NCBI RefSeq assembly: GCF_050589605.1
Contig: NZ_JBNGOO010000012.1
Origin: Granulosicoccus sp947495035
GTDB taxonomy: Bacteria; Pseudomonadota; Gammaproteobacteria; Granulosicoccales; Granulosicoccaceae
Strand: one strand, 5' to 3'
DNA length: 64,000 nucleotides
Below the pieces are notes generated by a model. It was not told the origin of the DNA, made no database searches, and saw only the letters and a program-made list of their open reading frames with translations. Below, one piece after another: positions 8,976-16,606 of the stretch. Both the position numbers and the translations under genes were made by a program. Numbering within the stretch: position 1 is the stretch's first letter; each line of letters opens with the position of its first letter.

Positions 8976-10366
8976 GTACGACCAACAATCTGCCTCTCGC
9001 CCTGGAGCTGGCCTGGTTTGCCTCTACGGTGCTGTTTGTCATCGGTCTGCGTCGTCTGAGCTCGCCGACTCGTGCGCGCTCCGGTATCTGGTGTGCCGGC
9101 GGTGGCATGTCGCTGGCCATCATCGCCACTGCCCTGCATCCCGGTCTGGGGGGCAATTACTCTCTGATACTGGCTGCCATGGTACTCGGTGGGGGCATTG
9201 CACTCCTGCATGCACGCCGCGTCGACATGGCCAGTATTCCGCAGGTGGTGGCGCTCTACAACGGGCTGGGTGGAATTGCCGCAGCGGGAATCGGCATGCT
9301 GGTCCTGCTGAACGTGACTCAATATGGCGCACTGGTGAAGGCGCTGGCGGTACTCAGTGGTCTGATCGGCTGTATCTCCTTTGCCGGCTCCATGTTTGCC
9401 TATCTGCGCCTGACCGGTCGATTTTCACGACGGGAAGACTTTGCCAAGCGGCAGGTGGCGTATCTGGCGAATGGTGCCCTGGTGCTGCTGCTGGGTCTGA
9501 TCCTGGCCACCTCGGCCACGGCGCATCCGGTGCTGCTGCTGGCCTTTGCCATCCTGGCAATCAGTTTCGGCCTGCTGATGACCCTGCCGACGTCGGCAGC
9601 CGACATGCCGGTGCTGATTTCCATGTACAACGCATTGACCGGTCTGGCCGTCGCTCTGGACGGTTTCGTGCTGGAGAATCCCACCATGATGGTTGCGGGT
9701 ACCATCGTGTTTGCCGCGGGTTCCCTGCTGACCCGGTTGATGGCGCGCGCCGTCAATCGGCGACTCACGGAAATCATGTATTCCGGGTTCGGTATCACGG
9801 CAGACGGGCAGGTCAGGACACAGGCTCGGGATCATGTCAACAAGATCGACGCTCGTGATGCCGCTGTCGACATGGCCTATGCCGATCGCATCCTGATTGT
9901 TCCCGGCTACGGCATGGCAACAGCCCAGGCACAGCACAAGCTGCGGGAGTTGACCCAGTTGCTCGAGGAGCGCGGCGTGCATACCGGTTTTGCGATACAT
10001 CCGGTGGCAGGGCGCATGCCGGGGCACATGAATGTGCTGCTGGCGGAAGCGGGGGTCCCTTACGAGAAGATCAGCGATCTGAACGACATCAACGCCGAGT
10101 TCTCGCAAGTCGATGTGGTGCTGGTGGTCGGCGCCAACGATATCGTCAATCCGGCAGCCAGGGATGACCCTGATTCCCCGTTGTATGGCATGCCCATACT
10201 GGATGTCGATCAGGCCAAGCGGGTGATCGTGGTGAAACGCGGTGACGGTACCGGCTATGCCGGTGTCGAGAATGCCCTGTTGTTCTCCCCCGTGAGTCGT
10301 GTGCTGTTCGGTGATGCGCGGGATACCGTGCAGGACCTGATCATGGCCATCAAGGGACTGGACTGA
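8972..10366 (+). CDS. pntB: NAD(P) transhydrogenase subunit beta
   Basis: Carries the remaining transmembrane helices and the NADP(H)-binding domain III. The first about 270 residues are mostly hydrophobic helices. The C-terminal soluble domain has the family signatures VPGYGMATAQAQ, FAIHPVAGRMPGHMNVLLAEA, VLVVGANDIVNPAA and the NADP-contacting KRGDGTGYAGVEN. At 464 residues it has the normal length. It is the last gene of the pntAA-pntAB-pntB operon; no terminator hairpin was recognised in the long gap that follows. The complex works at the inner membrane to generate NADPH. Confidence 0.97.
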   Translation: MSTTNNLPLALELAWFASTVLFVIGLRRLSSPTRARSGIWCAGGGMSLAIIATALHPGLGGNYSLILAAMVLGGGIALLHARRVDMASIPQVVALYNGLGGIAAAGIGMLVLLNVTQYGALVKALAVLSGLIGCISFAGSMFAYLRLTGRFSRREDFAKRQVAYLANGALVLLLGLILATSATAHPVLLLAFAILAISFGLLMTLPTSAADMPVLISMYNALTGLAVALDGFVLENPTMMVAGTIVFAAGSLLTRLMARAVNRRLTEIMYSGFGITADGQVRTQARDHVNKIDARDAAVDMAYADRILIVPGYGMATAQAQHKLRELTQLLEERGVHTGFAIHPVAGRMPGHMNVLLAEAGVPYEKISDLNDINAEFSQVDVVLVVGANDIVNPAARDDPDSPLYGMPILDVDQAKRVIVVKRGDGTGYAGVENALLFSPVSRVLFGDARDTVQDLIMAIKGLD

Positions 10367-10587
10367 TACCCGGCAACGCCACCACGGTCTGGCAAGTTCG
10401 TTCAGGCAGACAGGATTGCGCCACGGACAAGCGTGCCAACGGTGTGTCGGCGTGTGTTGCACGGTCCGCGGTGCATTTCCTGCTCGATGATGGGGCGGCG
10501 ATTGTGCTGTTCCGGACCCGCATGTAACGGTTAAATGACTGGAATTTGTCGCGTTTCGGGGTTGACGATCTGGAAATACGTCCGGGC
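10367..10587. other. Gene-free stretch after pntB
   Basis: No convincing reading frame, RNA or terminator was recognised here. Translations on either strand lack codon-usage or family support. It leads into the DnaA-box-like cluster and AT-rich core described separately. Confidence 0.5.
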
Positions 10588-10798
10588 TTATACACAATGC
10601 TCCAGATCGCTTGTGGAAAGTCGGAAAATCGTGTATTGGCTCCTTTTCAGCTTTCGGAAGTTTTCATAAACTATTGAAATATAAGAATAATTTTGTAATT
10701 TCGCAATATGGGATCAATTTCCGGAATCCCGGTTGTGCGTCACGTTGGCACCGTTTTTCAAACCTTGTCCACATAGTTATCCACAGATTTGTGGACAC
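10588..10798. other. DnaA-box-like cluster with AT-rich core (oriC-like) upstream of priA
   Basis: Five 9-mers resemble the DnaA box TTATNCACA: TTATACACA at 10588 (+), TGTGGAAAG at 10612 (reverse, one mismatch), TTGTCCACA at 10765 (+), TTATCCACA at 10777 (+, perfect) and TGTGGACAC at 10790 (reverse). The two forward boxes at 10765 and 10777 are 12 bases apart and the last is inverted just after them. Between the two groups lies a 50-base stretch (10661-10710) that is 82% A+T, far above its surroundings, as expected for a DNA-unwinding element. This is the architecture of a replication origin. Against it, none of the usual oriC neighbours (dnaA, dnaN, mnmG, rpmH) is here, and gene strand does not switch at this point. 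Confidence 0.45.
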
Positions 10799-10904
10799 TG
10801 TGTGAGTATTCCGGCACTGAAGTGCGCCTGTTTTGACGCTAACCTCAGGGCCCCGGCAGGCCTGTCTGCGCTCGACCGATATCCTCAGAGACTTTGCTAA
10901 GCGC

Positions 10905-13091
10905 ATGAATCCCTTGGTACAAGTGGCGGTGAAGTCACCGGTCTACGGCGTGTTCGATTACCGCTGGAAAGCAGCATCACCGATCATTGCGGGTACGCGG
11001 GTGACAGTTCCTTTCGGGCGTCGACAGGTGATCGGTGTCGTGGTGGCTGCCATCGAGCACAGTGACGTACCGTCCGGGAAGCTGCGCGCCGTGCACAAGG
11101 TGCATGATGAAAAGCCGGTTCTGCCGGAAGATCTGCTCAAGTTGTTGCAATGGGCCAGTCGCTATTACCACTATCCCCTGGGGGAGGTGCTGGGTTCGGC
11201 ATTGCCGGTGCTGCTGCGCAAGGGACACGAGGCGGTGATTGCCGAACGCGACTACTACCGCTGGGTTCCGCATGAAGCGGAGTCCGGCCTGTCACGGGCG
11301 GCACCCGTTCAGCAACGATTGCTGGAGTATCTGCGCGAGCACGACGGCAGGCCGGTTGCCGTTGATGCGCTGCGAGCCATCAGTCCCGGTTGGCGCAAAT
11401 CCATGGAACCCTTACTGGAGCGTGGCTGGGTGGCCTGTGATACCGCGATCGAAGTGCCGCGCAATCATGCGGCTGAAACCGGTCCCGCGCTGTCGGATGA
11501 GCAGGCCGTCGCTGTTCAGGCCGTGCAACAGACGCTGGGCAGTTTTACCAGTTTTCTGCTGCGCGGAGTTACCGGCAGTGGCAAGACGGAAGTGTATCTG
11601 CGCTGTATCGAAGAGGCTGGGAAACGAGGTCTGCAATCGCTGGTGCTGGTGCCGGAAATCTCGCTGACGCCGCAGTTGATGAGCCGCTTCGAGCGGCGCA
11701 TCAGTGGCTGTCTGGTCAGCCTGCATTCGGGGCTCAACGATAACGAGCGACTGCAGAACTGGTTGTGCGCTGCTGAAGGTCATGCCGATGTCGTCATCGG
11801 CACCCGCTCGTCGATTCTGGCGGCTTTGCCGAGGCTGGGGCTGATCATCATCGATGAGGAACACGATGGCTCGCTGAAGCAACAGGATGGCTTTCGCTAT
11901 CACGCGCGTGACCTGGCTCTGATGCGGGCACGTGACCGGCAATGTCCGGTTGTGCTGGGTACTGCTACCCCTTCTTTCGAGACGATCAACAACGTCAAGA
12001 CCGGTCGATTCAGGGAACTGCGTCTGACGCAGCGGGCTGGCAATGCCATTCCACCGATCATGAACCTGCTGGACATCCGCAGGCGCAAGCTCATCGAAGG
12101 CATGAGTGATCGGCTGCTGGATGCCATTCGCGATCATCTGGACAAGGATGGTCAGGCGCTGGTCTTCATCAACCGGCGGGGTTTTGCGCCCACGTTGTTG
12201 TGCAATGATTGTGGTGCGGCGGCCGATTGTCGGCGCTGCGATGCGCACATGACCGTCCACGTGCGGCAGAATCGCCTGCGCTGTCATCACTGCGGTTCCG
12301 AAAGGCCGCTGCCCGCCGTGTGCGACAGCTGCGGCTCTGCCGAGCTGGATCGGGTCGGCTATGGCACGGAGCGCATCACGGATGCTCTGCAGGCAGAATT
12401 TCCCGATGTGGAAATCGCCAGGATCGACCGCGACAGCACGCGGCGCAAGGGGGCGCTGGAAAAGCAGCTTGACAAGGCGACCACGGGACAGGCGCGCATC
12501 CTGGTCGGTACGCAGATGCTGGCCAAGGGGCATCATTTTCCGAAGCTGACGCTGGTGTGCATCCTGGATGCCGATCGTGGCCTGTTCGGCACCGATTTTC
12601 GATCGCTGGAGCACATGGCACAGTTGACCGTGCAGGTCGCCGGGCGTGCCGGGCGGGAAACGCGGCAGGGCACGGTTCTGATACAGACACGCAATCCCGA
12701 TAATCCGATGCTGCAGACTCTGGTCAGGGAGGGCTATGGAGCCTTTGCCGATATTGCCATGGCTGACCGGCGGCTGGCTGATCTGCCGCCATTCTCCTTC
12801 ATGGCACTGGTGCGTGCCGAAGCCAGTGCCGGGCAGGAAGCGCATGCCTTTCTGCAGCAGGTCTCAGAGGTCTTGCTGGCAAGCAGGGCTGGGCGCCTGG
12901 AAGTGATGGGGCCAGCGCCAGCCCCGATGGAACGACTGGGAGGGCGATATCGAGCACAGTTGTTGCTGCAGTCGGATCGCCGCTCGGTACTCAATGACAG
13001 CCTGGCGCGGCTGTGTACACAGATCGATCAGCTGCCCGGTGCGCGCAAGTGCCGCTGGTCCATCGATGTGGACCCGGTCGATCTGTTCTGA
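10905..13091 (+). CDS. priA: Primosomal replication restart helicase PriA
   Basis: A 3'-5' DNA helicase that reloads the replisome at collapsed forks. The chosen ATG gives 728 residues beginning with the typical VQVAVKSPVYGVFDYRW DNA-binding N-terminus; an upstream TTG would add 24 residues without family similarity. Motifs: Walker A GVTGSGKTE (about 221-229), Walker B DEEH in IIIDEEHDGSLKQQ, RYHARDLALMRA, GTATPSFE, and eight zinc-binding cysteines between about 433 and 475 (CNDCG, CRRC, CHHCG, CDSCG). Helicase C motifs include GTERITDAL, GTQMLAKGHHFP and QVAGRAGR. It is preceded by the oriC-like cluster and followed by the argS-position gene, the same order as in Pseudomonas. Confidence 0.96.
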   Translation: MNPLVQVAVKSPVYGVFDYRWKAASPIIAGTRVTVPFGRRQVIGVVVAAIEHSDVPSGKLRAVHKVHDEKPVLPEDLLKLLQWASRYYHYPLGEVLGSALPVLLRKGHEAVIAERDYYRWVPHEAESGLSRAAPVQQRLLEYLREHDGRPVAVDALRAISPGWRKSMEPLLERGWVACDTAIEVPRNHAAETGPALSDEQAVAVQAVQQTLGSFTSFLLRGVTGSGKTEVYLRCIEEAGKRGLQSLVLVPEISLTPQLMSRFERRISGCLVSLHSGLNDNERLQNWLCAAEGHADVVIGTRSSILAALPRLGLIIIDEEHDGSLKQQDGFRYHARDLALMRARDRQCPVVLGTATPSFETINNVKTGRFRELRLTQRAGNAIPPIMNLLDIRRRKLIEGMSDRLLDAIRDHLDKDGQALVFINRRGFAPTLLCNDCGAAADCRRCDAHMTVHVRQNRLRCHHCGSERPLPAVCDSCGSAELDRVGYGTERITDALQAEFPDVEIARIDRDSTRRKGALEKQLDKATTGQARILVGTQMLAKGHHFPKLTLVCILDADRGLFGTDFRSLEHMAQLTVQVAGRAGRETRQGTVLIQTRNPDNPMLQTLVREGYGAFADIAMADRRLADLPPFSFMALVRAEASAGQEAHAFLQQVSEVLLASRAGRLEVMGPAPAPMERLGGRYRAQLLLQSDRRSVLNDSLARLCTQIDQLPGARKCRWSIDVDPVDLF

Positions 13092-13247
13092 GGGTCCTTT
13101 CCGGGGAGTGCCTGAGGCGAGCGTGTGGCTGTGACCGTCAGTATGGCGCGGGGCGGCGCGCCACCCGGCCAAGGTGATTTCCGGTCGTGGATTCGTGCCT
13201 CATTGAGGTTAAACTCGGCTGCCGGACTAAGCGTGTAAAGAGCTGAG

Positions 13248-14720
13248 GTGAAAGACCGATTGGAACAGGACCTGGCCGTGGCTCTCGCTGCCTTGCAGTC
13301 CACTGGTATGGTTCCTTCAGACGTCAATCCATCGATCGTGGTGACACGCACACGCGATGCCGGTCACGGTGACTTTGCTTCCAATCTGGCCATGATGCTG
13401 GCAAAGCCGACCGGGCATGCGCCGTGTGACATTGCCCGGGCATTGATCGAGGCATTGCCGGTGTCAGATGACATTCGCGACGTGGTTGTTGCTGACCCGG
13501 GGTTCATCAACTTCTTTCAGGCGGACGAGGCTCAGGCAGCCGTGGTCCCTGCGGTTCTGTCCCAGGGCAGGCAATTCGGTCGGAGCCAGCTGGGAGCAGG
13601 GCAGCGGGTCCAGGTGGAATGCGTATCGTCCTGCCCGGCAGGGCCGCTGCCTGTGAGTCAGGGCCGCCCTGTCGCCTTGGGGGCGACCATTGCCGATCTG
13701 ATGGAAGCGGTCGGTTTCGAGGTGCGGCGCGTATATCGCCTCACTGATGCCGGGTGTCAGATGGATGGTCCGGCCGCCACTGCTATCAGACAGGAGCTGA
13801 ACGAATTCGGTGTTCACCACGCTGAATGGGTCAGCGAATGCAGCCTGGGCGACGCCCTGCAGCGTGTGGTAGACAGGCTGGAGGCATCGGGCCAGCTGTA
13901 TGAAAAGGAAGGTGTGCGCTGGTTCCGGTCGAGCGAATTCGGTGATGACAGGGACCGTGCGCTGCTATGGGGCAATGGGCAGGGTAGTTGTTTCGCCTCT
14001 GATATCGCCTGTATCGACAACACGCTCGAACGCGGTGTCGACAAGGTGCTGTATGTCTTCGGTGCCGATCAGCATGAGCGGGCGGCTTGCCTGTCCGCGG
14101 CCTGCCAGGCACTGGGTCATCCGCGGGAGAAATTCGAGATACTGCTGACGCGGTTCGCGAACCTGTTTCGCGGCGGGGAGCCGGTATCGTTGTCCACAGC
14201 ATGTGATTCCATTGTCACTCTTCGCGAGTTATGTGATGAAGTCGGCAAGGACGCTGCGCGATTCCTCTACGTCATGCGCAAGCACTCGCAACCGTTCGAC
14301 TTCGACCTTGACCTGGCCAGGTCCCAGTCAAACGAAAACCCTGCCTATCATGTCCAGATGGCCCATGCGCGCGTCTGCAGCGTCATGCGACAACTGAATC
14401 AGCGAGCGTTGACATTCGATCAGGAAGCCGGTCTGGCAGCTCTGTTCCGGCTGAGTGAAACGGCCGAGTTCGAGCTCATGAGCTTGTTGGCGATGTTCCC
14501 TGAACGGGTCCAGCGGGCAGCTCTGGCTCGTGAGCCTCATCAACTCACGAGATACTTGCGGGATCTCGCAAATGGTCTACACAGTTATTACAACGCGCAT
14601 AAAGTACTTGTCGATGATGACGAGCTGCGGCATGCAAGAGTGTGTTTACTGCTTGCCGTACGGCAGGTACTGGGTAACGGGTTGTCGCTGATTGGTGTAT
14701 CGACCCCTGAGGTAATGTGA
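13248..14720 (+). CDS. argS: Arginyl-tRNA synthetase paralogue with destroyed catalytic motifs (probable pseudoenzyme)
   Basis: Clear class I ArgRS ancestry: N-terminal additional domain (HGDFASNLAMMLAKPTG, residues 40-56), Rossmann-core remnants, and a well-kept DALR anticodon-binding domain (DLANGLHSYYNAHKVLVDDD). The active site, however, is gone. The HIGH-type motif, normally PLHVGHGR, reads PLPVSQGR (133-140). The GADHHGY-type motif reads GADQHER (272-278). The KMSK-type loop, normally MSKR/MSTR plus a small residue and Gly, reads LSTACD (315-320). About 90 residues normally following DAGxQM are missing at about 172-185, explaining 490 rather than about 580 residues. The frame is uninterrupted. 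The position between priA and the SPOR gene is the normal argS locus, so a working ArgRS should be encoded elsewhere. Possible roles are tRNA-Arg binding or regulation; early decay is the alternative. Confidence 0.85.
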   Translation: MKDRLEQDLAVALAALQSTGMVPSDVNPSIVVTRTRDAGHGDFASNLAMMLAKPTGHAPCDIARALIEALPVSDDIRDVVVADPGFINFFQADEAQAAVVPAVLSQGRQFGRSQLGAGQRVQVECVSSCPAGPLPVSQGRPVALGATIADLMEAVGFEVRRVYRLTDAGCQMDGPAATAIRQELNEFGVHHAEWVSECSLGDALQRVVDRLEASGQLYEKEGVRWFRSSEFGDDRDRALLWGNGQGSCFASDIACIDNTLERGVDKVLYVFGADQHERAACLSAACQALGHPREKFEILLTRFANLFRGGEPVSLSTACDSIVTLRELCDEVGKDAARFLYVMRKHSQPFDFDLDLARSQSNENPAYHVQMAHARVCSVMRQLNQRALTFDQEAGLAALFRLSETAEFELMSLLAMFPERVQRAALAREPHQLTRYLRDLANGLHSYYNAHKVLVDDDELRHARVCLLLAVRQVLGNGLSLIGVSTPEVM

Positions 14721-14723
14721 TCG

Positions 14724-15326
14724 ATGGCAAGTGGCCGAGAATCGGAAATGCATGGCAGTCGCCTGTGCGTGCTGGCGCTGAGTTTGCTGGTAGGGCTGGT
14801 ATTCGGCTTCGTGGTGTTGCTGTCACGCTTGCCGGTCGGCATGCCGGCGGCTGACATGGCTGCCGCCGAGATGCAGTCCGAAGCGGGCGTGACTGGCTAT
14901 CAGTTCTATTCCCTGTTGCCCGAGTCGACCATCGAGCAACAGCAGGCAGCCGTGCGCGAAGTGGTGCCGCCGCCAAGCCGCACCGTACCACCGGCGACGC
15001 GAGTGGTGCCCGGCAGTGTGCAGAGCCTGTCCGCGCGTGCTCTGGTGTCGGAGAACTATGCCGAGGTCCCGGCCAACAGCGTCGGACACGAGTCCTATTT
15101 TCTGCAGGCTGGCAACTACCGCCAGAAGGCCGATGCCGAGAAGACCCGAGCCTCACTGTTGCTGCTTGGCCTGGAGTCCACGATCGTCCCGCGACAGGAC
15201 AACAACGGCGTCATCGGACATCGCGTTCGCATCGGACCGTTCTTCGATCAGGAACGCATCAGCATCGCCAAGGAACGCCTCAAACGCAACGGCATCAGCT
15301 ACAAACTCATCCGCGTCACCGGCTAA
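14724..15326 (+). CDS. SPOR-domain membrane protein (FtsN-like)
   Basis: A 200-residue bitopic protein: short cytoplasmic N-terminus, one membrane helix (about 13-34, LCVLALSLLVGLVFGFVVLL), a Pro/Val-rich periplasmic linker, and a C-terminal SPOR domain (about 122-198) with SYFLQAGNYRQKADAEKTRA and HRVRIGPFFDQE. SPOR domains bind denuded septal peptidoglycan, so it probably acts in cell division. GAGG precedes the ATG, which lies 3 bases after the argS-like stop, so the two are co-transcribed. The priA-argS-SPOR order matches Pseudomonas, where hslVU follows; here a REP transposase and hrpA follow instead. Confidence 0.9.
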   Translation: MASGRESEMHGSRLCVLALSLLVGLVFGFVVLLSRLPVGMPAADMAAAEMQSEAGVTGYQFYSLLPESTIEQQQAAVREVVPPPSRTVPPATRVVPGSVQSLSARALVSENYAEVPANSVGHESYFLQAGNYRQKADAEKTRASLLLLGLESTIVPRQDNNGVIGHRVRIGPFFDQERISIAKERLKRNGISYKLIRVTG

Positions 15327-15340
15327 CCCCCGGGAACCCC

Positions 15341-15366
15341 CGGGTCGGACCATCATAAGTCATTGA
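15341..15366 (+). repeat. REP-like repeat, left copy 1
   Basis: Core CGGGTCGGACCATC followed by ATAAGTCATTGA. It is one of three direct copies upstream of the HUH transposase gene, with an inverted copy downstream of it. Confidence 0.8.
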
Positions 15367-15454
15367 TAGTCTGGATATTTTGGCTGAAATATGGCGGTTT
15401 TCCGCGCTTGAACGAGGCTTTTTACCGAGCAAAAGGCCCGATCAAGGAGTACCC

Positions 15455-15480
15455 CGGGTCGGACCATCGTAAGTTCTTGA
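15455..15480 (+). repeat. REP-like repeat, left copy 2
   Basis: Same core CGGGTCGGACCATC followed by GTAAGTTCTTGA; three differences from copy 1. It lies about 114 bases from copy 1. Confidence 0.8.
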
Positions 15481-15501
15481 AAGTCAGGGTTCACCATTTC
15501 C

Positions 15502-15527
15502 CGGGTCGGACCATCGCAAGTCACTGA
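15502..15527 (+). repeat. REP-like repeat, left copy 3
   Basis: Same core CGGGTCGGACCATC followed by GCAAGTCACTGA, 47 bases after copy 2. The short spacing of copies 2 and 3 resembles REP doublets. Confidence 0.8.
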
Positions 15528-15755
15528 AAACTCCCTCACCAAGCAACCGTTAATGCCGATTCCCCGTTCTCTTCGACCGCACATCGAGAAGTAAACGGCC
15601 TTAAGCTCTGCCAGTTCTCATTTTATGCTCCGCCTTCTTGCCACGATGCCTATCGTCCTGTTTACTAGGCGAGCCTGAAGGCCTTTTCGCAGGAAGCGAA
15701 TTGCATCAACGCCAATGATTTCCATCGTCAGCAACGGGTTCCAGGGAGGGACGCC

Positions 15756-16505
15756 ATGCCGCGAGCCAATCGCCATTTCATCGCCGGACAAGTCTGGCAT
15801 ATCACGCAGCGCTGCCATCAACGCGAATTTCTGCTGAAATTCCAGATGGATCGACGTCGCTGGCTTTACTGGCTGTACCAGGCCAGACGTCGCTTCGGCC
15901 TGAGCGTGTTGAATTACATCGTGACGTCCAACCATATCCATTTGCTGGTGCACGACTCTGGCAACAACGCCATTCCGGCGGCGATGCAACTGGTTTCAGG
16001 TCGGACCGCGCAGGAATTCAACAAAAGACAGGGGCGCACCGGGGCGTTCTGGGAAGATCGGTACCACGCAACAGCCATCCAGACAGACAATCATCTGGCT
16101 CGTTGCATGACCTACATCGACCTGAACATGGTGCGTGCCGGCGAAGTGTCGCATCCGGAAGAGTGGTCAGCCAGCGGTTATCATGAAGCGAAACATCCGC
16201 GCCGACGAGGTTCGCGAATCGACCTGGACAGTGCCTGCCGTTTACTGAAGTTCGACTCGCCCAAGGAGCTGTTGATCGCGCGCGAGAGCTGGATAGACGA
16301 TCAAATGTGTCATGGAACGCTCGAACGAGAGGGCATGTGGAGTGACAGCGCTGCTGTTGGCACGCTTGAATATGCCCTTATGATGAAGCGTGCGTTGGGT
16401 TTCAGCAATCCCGGTCGACGTGCCAGGCCCGAAAAAGCAGGCAGTTTTGCCGTTCGCGAGCAGATGGCGAGATATCGATCGAGAGGCAGTACACTTAGTC
16501 CCTAA
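15756..16505 (+). CDS. REP-associated tyrosine transposase (RAYT, TnpA_REP, Y1_Tnp family)
   Basis: A 249-residue single-strand DNA transposase of the HUH superfamily. The start is ATG with GGGAGGG upstream. The N-terminal MPRANRHFIAGQVWHITQRC is typical of the family; the metal-binding HUH motif is His60-Ile-His62 in SNHIHLLVHD; the catalytic tyrosine is Tyr120 in CMTYIDLNMVRAG. The C-terminal part (about 150-249) is basic. The gene is flanked by three direct REP-like repeats on the left and one inverted copy on the right, the arrangement of a REPtron, so the repeats are its likely substrate. RAYTs are usually single-copy and domesticated rather than freely mobile. The element sits between the SPOR gene and hrpA. 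Confidence 0.92.
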   Translation: MPRANRHFIAGQVWHITQRCHQREFLLKFQMDRRRWLYWLYQARRRFGLSVLNYIVTSNHIHLLVHDSGNNAIPAAMQLVSGRTAQEFNKRQGRTGAFWEDRYHATAIQTDNHLARCMTYIDLNMVRAGEVSHPEEWSASGYHEAKHPRRRGSRIDLDSACRLLKFDSPKELLIARESWIDDQMCHGTLEREGMWSDSAAVGTLEYALMMKRALGFSNPGRRARPEKAGSFAVREQMARYRSRGSTLSP

Positions 16506-16542
16506 TCGCCCCTTTTCGGGGTCAAATATCCCTGTACAAGAG

Positions 16543-16571
16543 CGAATACGTGCGTTTTGGGCTCGTATTCG
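16543..16571. terminator. Perfect inverted repeat after the transposase gene
   Basis: CGAATACG (16543-16550) and CGTATTCG (16564-16571) form an 8-bp perfect stem with a 13-base loop, followed by GTTTCAATT. A smaller CCCC/GGGG hairpin lies at 16509-16521. It could terminate the transposase transcript or belong to the REP element; it lies 19 bases before the hrpA start. Confidence 0.45.
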
Positions 16572-16587
16572 TTTCAATTATCAACGA

Positions 16588-16606
16588 GTTATGGTGGTCC
16601 GACCCG
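16588..16606 (-). repeat. REP-like repeat, inverted right copy
   Basis: GTTATGGTGGTCCGACCCG is the reverse complement of the left repeats with two differences over 19 bases. The ATG inside it (16591) is the probable hrpA start codon, so the element supplies the first hrpA codons. Confidence 0.75.

Noticed and set aside
9425..10597. 390-codon frame antisense to pntB
   Set aside because: His/Gln-rich antisense shadow with no domain; pntB is intact.
10611..10805. 64-codon plus-strand frame inside the AT-rich region upstream of priA
   Set aside because: No ribosome site or family; it overlaps the DnaA-box-like sites and looks like chance.
11412..12845. 477-codon frame antisense to priA
   Set aside because: Shadow of a GC-rich coding strand; the sense strand encodes a complete PriA with all motifs.
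13248..14720. Treating the argS-like gene as an ordinary functional ArgRS
   Set aside because: Synteny and overall similarity suggest it, but the HIGH, GADHHGY and KMSK regions are all replaced and the catalytic insert is shortened.
16390..16590. Longer HrpA start overlapping the transposase gene
   Set aside because: It would add 67 residues unlike any HrpA; the ATG at 16591 gives the family length.
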